Source: Scleromatobacter sp038208735
GTDB taxonomy: Bacteria > Pseudomonadota > Gammaproteobacteria > Burkholderiales > Burkholderiaceae_C
Direction of reading: 5' to 3'
NCBI GenBank assembly: GCA_038208735.1
Contig: JBBQYL010000143.1
Location: 1-13,424 of the forward strand
DNA: 13,424 bases
A model generated the notes under the pieces. It saw only the letters and a program-made list of their open reading frames with translations, searched no databases and was not told the DNA's origin. Numbering within the stretch: position 1 is the stretch's first letter; each line of letters begins with the position of its first letter. A program made the translations under genes and the position numbers. This document shows, piece after piece, positions 1-7,937 of this stretch.

Positions 1-3000
1 GACCAGGTGCCCGTGACGTGCACCTCGCGCGTGCCGGCCTCGGTGAGCGGGCTGCGCAGGAACAGCTGCGCGAGAAAGGTACCGATGCCGATCACCGGGT
101 TGATGGCCGCGTAGGCCAGCGAGGCGGCGCCGGCGTTGACCTCGGGCACGATGATCACGTCGAGATCCTGCGTCTCGGCCTTCAGGTCGGCGCGGCCCGA
201 CATCAGCACCGCGGCCGTGGCGCTGCGCATGCGGAAGTCCTTCGTGTTGGCCACGCCGCGCTCGATCAGCACGTCGCCGGTGACGTTGTCGAACGCGAAG
301 CCCTCGGAGAACAGGTCGCGGAAGTCGAGCATGAAGCGGCGCGGCAGCGACTGCAGGCTGAGAATGCCCAGGAGCCGCCCGGCGCCGGCGTCCACCTTGA
401 GGAACTGGCCCTCGTCGATCTCCACGCGCAGCTTGCCCTGCAGGCTGGCGACGTCGAGCGCCAGCGGCGAGCCCGTCCACGTGACCGAGCCGGCCAGCTT
501 GCCCTTGCCCTTGCGCAGCAGCTGGCCCATGCCCAGCCGACCCAGGAACGCGCCGGAGTCGGCCAGTTGCAGGTCGAAGTCCAGCGACACGCGGCGCGAG
601 GTTGCTCCGCTCCAGCGTCCGCTGCCGGTGAGCCTGGCCTCGGGCGTGGTGAGCGCCAGCCGCGTGAGGCGCCAGTCGCGCCCGCCCGATTGCAGCGTGG
701 CGGCCACCTCCAGCTTGCCGAGCTTCTTCCCGTTGAGCTCGAAGTTGTCGACCACGATGTCCAGCGCCGGCACGGTGGTGGCCTGCGCGGTCTCGGGCGC
801 CGGCGCGTTCGGCGCATTGGTCGTGCCGTCGCCGTCCATGTCGCGCGCGTCGAGCGCCAGCCGATCCAGGCGAGCGAACAGCTGCGCGCCGCGGCTGGGC
901 GTCTCGGGCCGGTATTCGACGACGCCCTTGGTCTGGTCGGACACGATGTTGGAGCGCCAGACGTCGTCGCCCGAGGCGATGACCTGCGCCAGCATCACGT
1001 CGACGTTGGTAAGGTGGCGGCCGCCGATGACCAGGTCGGGCGTCTTCAGCTCGGTGGCGCCCGGCACGTAGCTGATGCCCATCTCGTCGTTCGCGGTGGC
1101 CGACGCGTTGGCGGACGGCGCGCTCGCGGCGCCACCGGCACCCGTCCCCGTGCCCGTGCCCAGCCCGCGCCAGAACGCAAGCCAGGCGTCGCCGTTGAAT
1201 GTCGGCCCGTGCAGCAGCAGGATGCCGCCGGGCTGCATCGGCGGCAGCGGCGCGCCCACGGCGTAGGCGGCGCGCAGCGGACGTGGCGCGGCGCCAGAGC
1301 GGTCGCGCAACACCTCGGCCTGCATCACGCTGCCCCGGGGCTGGGACAGCGCCACGTGCAAGGTGTCGCGCGGCCGGCCATCTTCGAACGACAGCGTGGT
1401 GGACACGCTGAGCGGCCACGTGGCGTCGGCGGGCTTGTCGAGCGGCGCGGGCAGCGTCAGTCCCAGTCCGGTGAGCGGGCTCGTGAGCGCGAACTCGGTC
1501 TGGCCCTCGGCGATGCCGATGGTGAGCTTGTAGTTCGCCTGGCCGCTCACGTGCGAGGCCAGGCGCGCCAGCACGGCCTCGCCAGCCACCTGGCGCAGGC
1601 CGTCGGCGCTGGCCGTGCCCACCGCCGTGAAGCGCAGGCTGCCGTCCGGCAGCGTGCCGCCGTCGAACGTGGTGTCGCCGCCCAGCGCGCGCGCGTGGCC
1701 GCCGCTGACCGTGACGCCCTTCTCGGTGAAGGCGACGCGTGCGTGCGCGTCGGCGAGCGTCGGCGCGCCGGTGACCAGGCGCACGTCGTTGCCAGGCAGA
1801 GTGAGGGCGCCGTTGACGGTGGTGTGGTCGGCCTGCTGCAGCGGGATGTCCAGCGCCAGGTCGAGGTCGGCGTTGCCGGTGGCCGTGGCGTTGGCCAGGC
1901 CGTCGTGCAGCCAGCCGCCCACCGGCGACTGCGCGACGTAGCGCAGGAAGTCGGTCATCGGCCCGCTGACCTGGCCGTGCAGCACCAGCGCGGGCTGCTC
2001 ATAAAGCGACTTGAAGCCGCCGTTGACGTCGTGCAGCACCAGCTCGCCCATGTGGCCGGCGGCGTCGCGGATCTCGAGCGCGCCGCGATCGAGCACGATC
2101 TGCCCGGCCACCTGCGTGAACGGCGGCCATTGCGACGGCGCGCGCGTGCCGTCGTCGGCCCGCGCGCCCGGCACGTAGTCGAGCGTGACGCCACGCACGT
2201 GGCCGTCGATGTGGAAGTCGCCGTCGTGCTGGCGCTGGTAAGGGAACGCGGCCAGGTCGCCGCGCACGTTGAAGCGCACGTTGTCCATCTCGCCGTCGGA
2301 GAACGCCGCCGCGAGATAGCTGCGCGTGCTGTCCAGGCCCTGCTGCGGCAGGTAGCGCGCGAGACGCGCGGCGCGGGCGTGCGCGACCACGCCCTTCAGG
2401 TCGATCTCGCCGGGAAAGCGCTGGCCGCGCCCGAAGGCGGCGGAGCCCGGCGCCGATGCCGATGCCGATGCTGCGGTAGCGGTCGCCACGCCCACGCCCA
2501 CGCCGCTGTGCCACTGCAGCTGCAGCCGGCCCTCGGCGTCGGCATTGGCGAAACGTACGTCGTCGAACGCGACCGAGATCGCCGGGGCCTGCGCGGCGTC
2601 GCGCGACGGCGCGATCTTCCAGCTTGCGTTGCCCGAGAAACGGTCGAACGGGATCACGGGCTCCTCGAACACGCCGGGGAGCTCGATGCTGCCGCCGTCC
2701 AGCGACAGGCGCGCGGTGCCGCCGGCCTCGGTGGCGGCGACGGTGACGTTGGCGTTGCGCCAGCCCGGGCGGCCGTTGCGCGCCCCTTCGGGAACGGCGC
2801 CGGCGGCCATCGAAAAGCCGGTGACCGACGCGTCGACGCGGTAGACCGACGGCGCGGCGAGAGGGCCCGTCCAGTGCGCGTCGAGCTGGCGCACCATGCC
2901 CTCGGGCTGGTAGTCGGCCAGCCACTTCTGCGCCACGGGCGGCAGCGGCAACGCGGCGGCGAGGCGACGCATCAGCGCGAGGTCGAGATGGTCGGCCGCG

Positions 3001-4262
3001 AACTCGCCGCCGGTCACGGGCTCCAGGTCGTCCCAGGGCACCTTGCCGGAGGACGTGGACGCCGGCGCCGACGCCGCCAGCGCGTGGCCGCTGGCCTCGG
3101 CCAGCGCCTTCTCGCGCGTGTAGCTGACGTAGGCGCGCCGGCCCTGGCGCACGAACACGCTGCGCTGCTGCTCCTGCCACGACACCCGCACGTCGCCGGC
3201 CGGCCACGCCACGCCGTCGACGGTCTGGAAGCCGAAGTGCTCGGCCGACAGCGTGACGCCCGCCGGGTCGCGGCTCGCGCTCAGCCGCCCGCCCGCGTGG
3301 GCGATGGCCAGCGGCTGCACGTTGGAGGCCAGGCGCACGCCCACGCCGTCCAGCTGCACGTCGGCGGTGGCCGAGCGCCAATGGTTGTTCTGGAAGTCGA
3401 GCCACAGGCGCAGCGATCCGGTGCCGCCCTGCAGGTCGAACGGCAGGTCGACGTGGTGCTTGAGTTGCGCGACGTCGCCGCGCGGCAGGTCGGCGTAGAC
3501 GGTGCCGGTCCAGCGGCGCCAGTCGCCGGCGTAGGAAAACAGCGGCTGGCGGGTGCGGGCGCGCAGCGAGAAGCGGTCGCCCCACGCGGCGGGTGGCGTG
3601 GCATCGACGCGCATGTCGTGCGAGCGCAGGCCGTTGCGCAGCACGATGTCCACGTCGGTGAGCTCGAGCGCGGGCGCGTCGCGCTGCTCGTCGATCCAGC
3701 GCACCGAGCCATTGCGCAGCACCAGTTCCTCCTGGCTGAAGAACCAGTCGAGCGTGGCCGCCTCGTCGGTGCTGGAAATCGTGGCGTGCGCCGCCAGGTC
3801 GAGGCCGCCGACGTGCACGTGGCCGGCCTTGTCCCGCCGGACCAGCAGGCGGGCGTCCTCGATGTAGAGCTGGGCCAGGCGCGGCGACATCACGAGCAGC
3901 GAGCGCGGGGACAACGACGCGGACACCCGCGGCAGGCGCAGCGCCTCGGCGCCGGAGGCGTCGCGCAGCACCACGTCGCGCAGGTCCAGCGTGGGGATCC
4001 AGCCCGACGACCGCACGCTGATCGAACCGATGCGCACCGGAACCCCTACCGCGCGGCTGGCATGCCGTTCCATGTCGGCGCGCCAATCCTGGATGTGCGG
4101 CAGAATCCCCCAATGAAGAGTCAGCCAGGCGAGCACGAGCAGGCACAGCAGTGAAAGGCCGGCGTAGACCCCGGCCTTCCAGGCCAGTTGGAGCCCACGC
4201 CGCCACGGCGTGAAGCGCAGCCGCCTGACGGGATCGAAAAATGCGCTCAGTTGCAATCTCAT
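1..4262 (-). CDS. yhdP: YhdP-family AsmA-like envelope protein (3' end cut by window)
   Basis: About 1420 codons read without an in-frame stop from ATG at 4262 to the left edge. I checked the stop-complement triplets I could find (tca, cta, tta) and none fell in this frame. Residues 1-30 are basic and amphipathic, and residues 31-54 form one transmembrane helix (AGVYAGLSLLCLLVLAW), so the bulk of the protein should lie in the periplasm. The start of the DUF3971/AsmA-like region is recognisable (VPVRIGSISVRSSGWIPTLD). Near the end are family-typical segments: EGQFLKVDAGAGRLLGILSL, then FAFDNVTGDVLIERGVANT, then INPVIGIGTFLAQLFLRSPL. Only a short C-terminal tail is missing. YhdP proteins are long bridge-like envelope proteins implicated in phospholipid transport to the outer membrane; that role is family knowledge. 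Divergent pairing with glnE is common in Burkholderiales. Two Gly/Thr/Ala/Ser-rich low-complexity inserts lie near residues 587-604 and 1035-1045. Confidence 0.93.
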   Translation of the reverse strand, partial: MRLQLSAFFDPVRRLRFTPWRRGLQLAWKAGVYAGLSLLCLLVLAWLTLHWGILPHIQDWRADMERHASRAVGVPVRIGSISVRSSGWIPTLDLRDVVLRDASGAEALRLPRVSASLSPRSLLVMSPRLAQLYIEDARLLVRRDKAGHVHVGGLDLAAHATISSTDEAATLDWFFSQEELVLRNGSVRWIDEQRDAPALELTDVDIVLRNGLRSHDMRVDATPPAAWGDRFSLRARTRQPLFSYAGDWRRWTGTVYADLPRGDVAQLKHHVDLPFDLQGGTGSLRLWLDFQNNHWRSATADVQLDGVGVRLASNVQPLAIAHAGGRLSASRDPAGVTLSAEHFGFQTVDGVAWPAGDVRVSWQEQQRSVFVRQGRRAYVSYTREKALAEASGHALAASAPASTSSGKVPWDDLEPVTGGEFAADHLDLALMRRLAAALPLPPVAQKWLADYQPEGMVRQLDAHWTGPLAAPSVYRVDASVTGFSMAAGAVPEGARNGRPGWRNANVTVAATEAGGTARLSLDGGSIELPGVFEEPVIPFDRFSGNASWKIAPSRDAAQAPAISVAFDDVRFANADAEGRLQLQWHSGVGVGVATATAASASASAPGSAAFGRGQRFPGEIDLKGVVAHARAARLARYLPQQGLDSTRSYLAAAFSDGEMDNVRFNVRGDLAAFPYQRQHDGDFHIDGHVRGVTLDYVPGARADDGTRAPSQWPPFTQVAGQIVLDRGALEIRDAAGHMGELVLHDVNGGFKSLYEQPALVLHGQVSGPMTDFLRYVAQSPVGGWLHDGLANATATGNADLDLALDIPLQQADHTTVNGALTLPGNDVRLVTGAPTLADAHARVAFTEKGVTVSGGHARALGGDTTFDGGTLPDGSLRFTAVGTASADGLRQVAGEAVLARLASHVSGQANYKLTIGIAEGQTEFALTSPLTGLGLTLPAPLDKPADATWPLSVSTTLSFEDGRPRDTLHVALSQPRGSVMQAEVLRDRSGAAPRPLRAAYAVGAPLPPMQPGGILLLHGPTFNGDAWLAFWRGLGTGTGTGAGGAASAPSANASATANDEMGISYVPGATELKTPDLVIGGRHLTNVDVMLAQVIASGDDVWRSNIVSDQTKGVVEYRPETPSRGAQLFARLDRLALDARDMDGDGTTNAPNAPAPETAQATTVPALDIVVDNFELNGKKLGKLEVAATLQSGGRDWRLTRLALTTPEARLTGSGRWSGATSRRVSLDFDLQLADSGAFLGRLGMGQLLRKGKGKLAGSVTWTGSPLALDVASLQGKLRVEIDEGQFLKVDAGAGRLLGILSLQSLPRRFMLDFRDLFSEGFAFDNVTGDVLIERGVANTKDFRMRSATAAVLMSGRADLKAETQDLDVIIVPEVNAGAASLAYAAINPVIGIGTFLAQLFLRSPLTEAGTREVHVTGTW
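1137..1158. repeat. In-frame hexanucleotide repeat inside yhdP (Gly-Thr linker)
   Basis: A short imperfect run of the 6-base unit CCCGTG/CCCGTC. On the minus strand it encodes a Gly-Thr alternation (GTGTGTGAGG), followed by an Ala/Ser-rich segment. The unit is a multiple of three, so copy-number change would alter linker length without breaking the frame. Confidence 0.6.
2453..2503. repeat. Two adjacent hexanucleotide repeats inside yhdP
   Basis: CCGATG occurs three times in tandem at 2453-2470, and CCACGC three times at 2486-2503. On the coding (minus) strand they encode, in order, Gly-Val-Gly-Val-Gly-Val, a Thr-Ala spacer and then Ser-Ala-Ser-Ala, at about residues 587-604. The segment looks like a flexible insert between beta-rich AsmA-like stretches. 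The units keep the frame. Confidence 0.65.
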
Positions 4263-4276
4263 GAAAAGTTCGGCAC

Positions 4277-4292
4277 GGGGTGGCAGCACCCC
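4277..4292 (-). promoter_or_regulatory. Small hairpin in the yhdP leader
   Basis: A perfect inverted repeat with GGGGTG and CACCCC arms (6 bp) around a 4-base loop. It ends 14 bases before the yhdP ATG. If the proposed promoter is used, this stem-loop would sit almost at the 5' end of the mRNA. Its function is inferred only; a stem of this size can arise by chance at this GC content. Confidence 0.3.
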
Positions 4293-4299
4293 AGACCAC

Positions 4300-4327
4300 A
4301 GTGTAGGGGGCTCCAGCAAGCGCCCAA
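4300..4327 (-). promoter_or_regulatory. Possible sigma70-type promoter for yhdP
   Basis: On the minus strand, TTGGGC (4327-4322) and TACACT (4305-4300) are separated by 16 bases. This would start transcription near 4293, about 30 bases before the yhdP start codon. The -10 matches four of six consensus bases and the -35 is weak. No clear Shine-Dalgarno sequence precedes the yhdP ATG. Confidence 0.35.
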
Positions 4328-4406
4328 GCGGGCGACAAGGGGGCATTGTTGCCGTCACTTGCCGCGAACTTCTCGTAACACGCGCCCCCATGGCGCCGAC
4401 CCGGCC

Positions 4407-7166
4407 GTGAACGCCCCGGAGTCCCCCCTGCCGCTCGCGCGTGGCCAGGCCCACGCCGCCCACAGCCGCTTCGTGCAGCGCGTGCGCCGGCGTTACGCCC
4501 ACATGCTGCATCGGCTGCCCGAGGGCCTTCCCAATTTCGTCTCCGTCACCGCGCTGATCGCCGCGCTGGAGGCCGAAGGCGTGCCCGTGATGAGCGCGCT
4601 GCGCATCGTCCGCCAGCTGGTGCTGGAGCGGCTGGCCGTGCTCGACATCGAGCAGGGCGCCGACCAGGCGCAGGTCACCGCCGCGATGACGCACCTGGCC
4701 GAGGCCACGCTGGAGCGTGCCCACGCGCAGGCGCTGGCCGACATCGACTCGCGCTGGGGCGTGCCGCGCAACGCGGCCGGCGAGGTGGTGGAGTTCTGGA
4801 TCATCGGCATGGGCAAGCTCGGCGCGCGCGAGCTCAACGTGTCGTCCGACATCGACCTCATCTACGTGTACGAGGAGGACGCGGCCACCGATGGCGTGAA
4901 GTCGGTGAGCGCGCAGGAGTATTTCGGCCAGGTGGCGCGCCGCATGTACGCGCTCATCGGCGACGTGACCGACGACGGCTTCGTGTTCCGCGTCGACCTG
5001 GCGCTGCGGCCCAACGGCAACTCCGGCCCGCCGGTGGTCAGCCTCGCGATGCTGGAGGAGTACTTCCTGGTGCAGGGCCGCGAGTGGGAGCGCTTCGCGT
5101 GGCTCAAGAGCCGCGTGGTGGCGCCGCGCGCCGCCGTCACCAGCGGCCGCGCGCTGGCGTTGCGCTCGCTGGTCACGCCGTTCGTCTACCGCCGCTACCT
5201 CGACTACGGCGTGTTCGAGGGCCTGCGCACGCTGCACCACAAGATCCGCGAGGAGGCGCAACGCCGCGCCGCCGGTCGACCCGAGCGCGCCAACGACGTG
5301 AAGCTGTCGCGCGGCGGCATCCGCGAGATCGAGTTCATCGTGCAACTGCTGCTGGTGGTGCGTGGCGGCCAGTTCCCCGAGATCCGCACGCGCTCCACGC
5401 TGAAGGCGCTGGAACGCCTGGGCGCCGCCGGCCTGATGAAGCCCGAGACGGCCGCGCGCCTGCACGAGGCCTACGTGTTGCTGCGCCGCATCGAGCACCG
5501 CATCCAGTTCCTCGACGACCAGCAGACCCACCTGCTGCCCACCAACGACGACGACCTGCGCTGGATCGCCACCAGCCTCGGCCTGTCGTGCGGCAAGAAC
5601 GCCTGCGAGCTGCTCGATCGCCTGGGCGAGACGCGCGAGTTCGTCTCCACCGAGTTCGACACGCTGCTGCACGACGGCCGCGCGCCGCCGCCCCGCAGCG
5701 GCGGCTGCCGCAACGGCAGCTGCGCCGTGCCGAAGGCGCAGCTCGAAAGCGAATCCTGGCTCGAGCGGCTGCCGCCCGAGCTCGGCGAGCGCGTGCGCCG
5801 CTTTGCCGAGAACCCGCGCGTGCAGGCCATGCGCGAAGAGAGCCGCCTGCGCATCGCCAAGCTCGTGCAGCGCGCGGTGGAGGAGATCCGCTCGGGCAAC
5901 TGCTCGGTGGCCGCCGCCACGCGCTTCGTCGACTGGATCGAGCCGCTGCTGCGGCGCGAGAGCTACCTGGCGCTGCTGGTGGAGCGCCCCACTGTGCAGC
6001 GCCGCCTGCTGCGCCTGCTGGGCCTGGCGCGCTGGCCCGTGCGCTACCTGATGCTGCACCCCGGCGTCATCGACGAGCTCGCCGACGAGCGCACGATGAT
6101 CGAGCGCTTCGAGCCCGCCGCGCTCACCGCCGAGCTGGAGGATCGCCACGCGGCCTGGAAGCGTTCCGGCGAGGCCGACGAGGGCGCGCTGCTCGACACC
6201 CTGCGCCGCGCTCACCACGCCGAGGTGTTCCGCACGCTGGTGCGCGACGTCGAGGGACGCATTACGGTGGAGGCGGTGGCCGACGAGCTGTCCGCGCTCG
6301 CCGACACCATCCTCGAGCGCAGCCTGAACTGGGCCTGGGGCCACCTGAAGAAGCGCCATCGCGACGTGCCCCGCGTGGCCGTGATCGCCTACGGCAAGCT
6401 GGGCGGCAAGGAGCTGGGATACGGCAGCGACCTCGACGTGGTGTTCCTCTACGACGACACCGGCGAGGCCGATCCGTACCAGGCGCAGGAGGTGTACGCC
6501 GCCTTCGTGCGCAAGCTCATCACCTGGCTCACGCTGCGCACCGCCGCGGGCGAGCTGTTCGACATCGACACCGCGCTGCGGCCCAACGGCAACTCGGGCC
6601 TGCTCGTCACGTCCATCGAGTCGTTCGAGCACTACCAGCGCGGCCGCGGCAGCAACACCGCGTGGACGTGGGAGCACCAGGCGATCACGCGCGCGCGTTT
6701 CTGCGCGGGCGACGCCGACCTGGGCGCACGCTTCGAGGCCACGCGCCGCGCGGTGATCGAGGCCGAGCGCGACGCCGACGCGTTGCGCCAGGAGGTCTCC
6801 GCGATGCGCCAGAAGGTGCGCGACGCGCATCCGCAGCGCGACGAACGCATCGACCCGAAGCACTGCAAGGGCGGCCTGATGGACATCGAGTTCGCGGTGC
6901 AGTACCTGGTGCTCGCCCACGGCCGCCAGCATCCGGGCCTGCAGGACAACCTGGGCAACATCGCGCTGCTCAAGCGCGCCGAGGACGCCCGCCTGCTCGA
7001 CGCGGGCATCGGCGCCGCCGCGGCCGACGCCTACCGCGAGCTGCGCCGCGCGCAGCACCGGGCGCGGCTCGACGAACAGCCCACGCTGTTTGCCGAAGAG
7101 ACGCTGGCGCCCGAACGCGCCGCCGGGCGCGCGTTGTGGCGCGCCGTGTTCGGCCCCGGCGCGTGA
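4407..7166 (+). CDS. glnE: Bifunctional glutamine synthetase adenylyltransferase / adenylyl-removing enzyme
   Basis: A 919-residue protein, the usual GlnE length. GlnE attaches AMP to, and removes it from, glutamine synthetase in response to PII, thereby tuning nitrogen assimilation in the cytoplasm. Two homologous nucleotidyltransferase halves are visible. The N-terminal adenylyl-removing domain has GMGKLGARELNVSSDIDLIY with Asp148 and Asp150. The C-terminal adenylylating domain has AYGKLGGKELGYGSDLDVVF with Asp675 and Asp677. RPNGNSG follows the nucleotidyltransferase motif in both halves. GTG at 4407 was chosen because an earlier in-frame ATG (4188) lies inside the opposing yhdP gene, while the next ATG (4503) would remove conserved N-terminal sequence (HSRFVQRVRRRYA). 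No strong ribosome binding site is seen. Two CX4C pairs (Cys395/400 and Cys434/439) lie in the interdomain region. The stop overlaps the next gene. Confidence 0.96.
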   Translation: MNAPESPLPLARGQAHAAHSRFVQRVRRRYAHMLHRLPEGLPNFVSVTALIAALEAEGVPVMSALRIVRQLVLERLAVLDIEQGADQAQVTAAMTHLAEATLERAHAQALADIDSRWGVPRNAAGEVVEFWIIGMGKLGARELNVSSDIDLIYVYEEDAATDGVKSVSAQEYFGQVARRMYALIGDVTDDGFVFRVDLALRPNGNSGPPVVSLAMLEEYFLVQGREWERFAWLKSRVVAPRAAVTSGRALALRSLVTPFVYRRYLDYGVFEGLRTLHHKIREEAQRRAAGRPERANDVKLSRGGIREIEFIVQLLLVVRGGQFPEIRTRSTLKALERLGAAGLMKPETAARLHEAYVLLRRIEHRIQFLDDQQTHLLPTNDDDLRWIATSLGLSCGKNACELLDRLGETREFVSTEFDTLLHDGRAPPPRSGGCRNGSCAVPKAQLESESWLERLPPELGERVRRFAENPRVQAMREESRLRIAKLVQRAVEEIRSGNCSVAAATRFVDWIEPLLRRESYLALLVERPTVQRRLLRLLGLARWPVRYLMLHPGVIDELADERTMIERFEPAALTAELEDRHAAWKRSGEADEGALLDTLRRAHHAEVFRTLVRDVEGRITVEAVADELSALADTILERSLNWAWGHLKKRHRDVPRVAVIAYGKLGGKELGYGSDLDVVFLYDDTGEADPYQAQEVYAAFVRKLITWLTLRTAAGELFDIDTALRPNGNSGLLVTSIESFEHYQRGRGSNTAWTWEHQAITRARFCAGDADLGARFEATRRAVIEAERDADALRQEVSAMRQKVRDAHPQRDERIDPKHCKGGLMDIEFAVQYLVLAHGRQHPGLQDNLGNIALLKRAEDARLLDAGIGAAAADAYRELRRAQHRARLDEQPTLFAEETLAPERAAGRALWRAVFGPGA

Positions 7167-7816
7167 GGCGCCTGCTTCGGATCGACGGCACGGCCTGGGC
7201 CCTGCTGGCCGCGCTGCTGTGCGCGGGCGCGTTGCTCGTCACCGCAGCGTGCGCCACCGCCCCAGGCCGCCTGGACGATTCACCCCTGGCTCGCGTACTC
7301 GACTGGCAGGCCGCGCTCGGCCTGCGCGAGCCGTGGCGGCTGTGGACCTGCGCGTGGGTACACGGCAGCGCGGCGCACCTGCTGGTGAACGTGGCGGGCG
7401 TCATCGTGGTGGCGTTCGTCGGCTGGCGCGGGCGACTCCCTGCCGGCGCGGCCGTCGCGTGGTTCGGGGCCTGGCCCCTGGTGCAGGTGCTGATGACAGC
7501 GATTGGCGCCGAGCGATTGGGCGCCGCAATGCCGCACTACGACGGGCTGTCGGGCGTGCTGCACGCGGGCGTCGTGGTGGCCGGGCTGTCGCTGGCCACG
7601 GCGCAGGATGGCCGGTCGACGCGCGAGCGATGGATCGGCGTCGCCATCGTGGCGGGCACCGTGGCGAAGATGGCGTCCGAGACGCCATGGAACCTGGCGC
7701 CGCGCCCCAGCGTCGAACTGGGCATCGCGGTGGCGCCGATCGCGCACGCGTGCGGCGTGGTGGCGGGCGCGCTGGCCTGGGCGACGCTGCGCCTGATGCG
7801 CCGCCAGGCCGCCTGA
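7163..7816 (+). CDS. rrtA: Rhombosortase-like rhomboid-family intramembrane serine protease
   Basis: 217 residues, starting with GTG inside the GTGA that also carries the glnE stop, so translation is probably coupled. Hydrophobic segments are spread over the whole length (for example residues 11-30, 70-90 and 95-115). Rhomboid features are present: WVHGSAAHLLVN with His72-x3-Asn76 near the oxyanion region, the nucleophile motif GLSGVLH with Ser130, and the paired catalytic His195 in IAHACGVVAG. The small size and the GLSG-x-LH form match rhombosortases rather than GlpG-type rhomboids. Rhombosortases process surface or secreted proteins carrying GlyGly-CTERM-type tails; this is family knowledge, and no substrate gene lies in the window. 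Assignment as a rhomboid is solid; the rhombosortase subtype is likely; the symbol is tentative. Confidence 0.78.
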   Translation: MRRLLRIDGTAWALLAALLCAGALLVTAACATAPGRLDDSPLARVLDWQAALGLREPWRLWTCAWVHGSAAHLLVNVAGVIVVAFVGWRGRLPAGAAVAWFGAWPLVQVLMTAIGAERLGAAMPHYDGLSGVLHAGVVVAGLSLATAQDGRSTRERWIGVAIVAGTVAKMASETPWNLAPRPSVELGIAVAPIAHACGVVAGALAWATLRLMRRQAA

Positions 7817-7835
7817 CGAAGCCACCGCCGGAGGT

Positions 7836-7873
7836 GTCAGGCATCTCCTGCGTACCCGCAGGCGATGCCTGAC
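7836..7873 (+). terminator. Strong 38-base hairpin after glnE-rhombosortase
   Basis: A nested inverted repeat: a 10-bp outer stem (GTCAGGCATC with its complement), one mismatch, a 6-bp inner stem (CCTGCG/CGCAGG) and the loop TACC. It begins 19 bases after the rhombosortase stop. There is no run of T after it, so it is not a classic intrinsic terminator. It could assist termination, protect a 3' end, or be a dispersed palindromic element. The structure is seen directly; the role is inferred. Confidence 0.45.
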
Positions 7874-7897
7874 GCCGATCCCGGAGCAGCTCGCGTC

Positions 7898-7903
7898 TAC
7901 ACT
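7898..7903 (+). promoter_or_regulatory. Possible -10 box for the GST gene
   Basis: TACACT lies 34 bases before the chosen GST start and equals the -10 hexamer proposed upstream of yhdP. No convincing -35 is found at the expected distance, so this is a weak call. Confidence 0.25.
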
Positions 7904-7937
7904 TTGGCCACTGTCAAATTCCCCGTCAGGAATGCCC

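Noticed and set aside
1137..2503. Phase variation of yhdP through the short tandem repeats
   Set aside because: The repeat unit is six bases, so slippage by whole units cannot switch the frame; only linker length could vary.
18..4154. Plus-strand open frame of 1378 codons opposite yhdP
   Set aside because: It is codon-register-aligned antisense to yhdP. At this GC content the sense gene rarely uses the codons that would create antisense stops. Its translation is Arg/Ala/His-rich low complexity with no domain, while the minus strand gives a recognisable YhdP at both ends.
1999..4338. Minus-strand 779-codon open frame in another frame
   Set aside because: It is a shadow of yhdP offset by one base; the translation is Arg/Ala-rich without motifs.
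5084..7162. Upstream extension of the rhombosortase frame through glnE
   Set aside because: This is an out-of-frame read of glnE. The real gene begins at the GTG overlapping the glnE stop, where hydrophobic rhomboid sequence begins.
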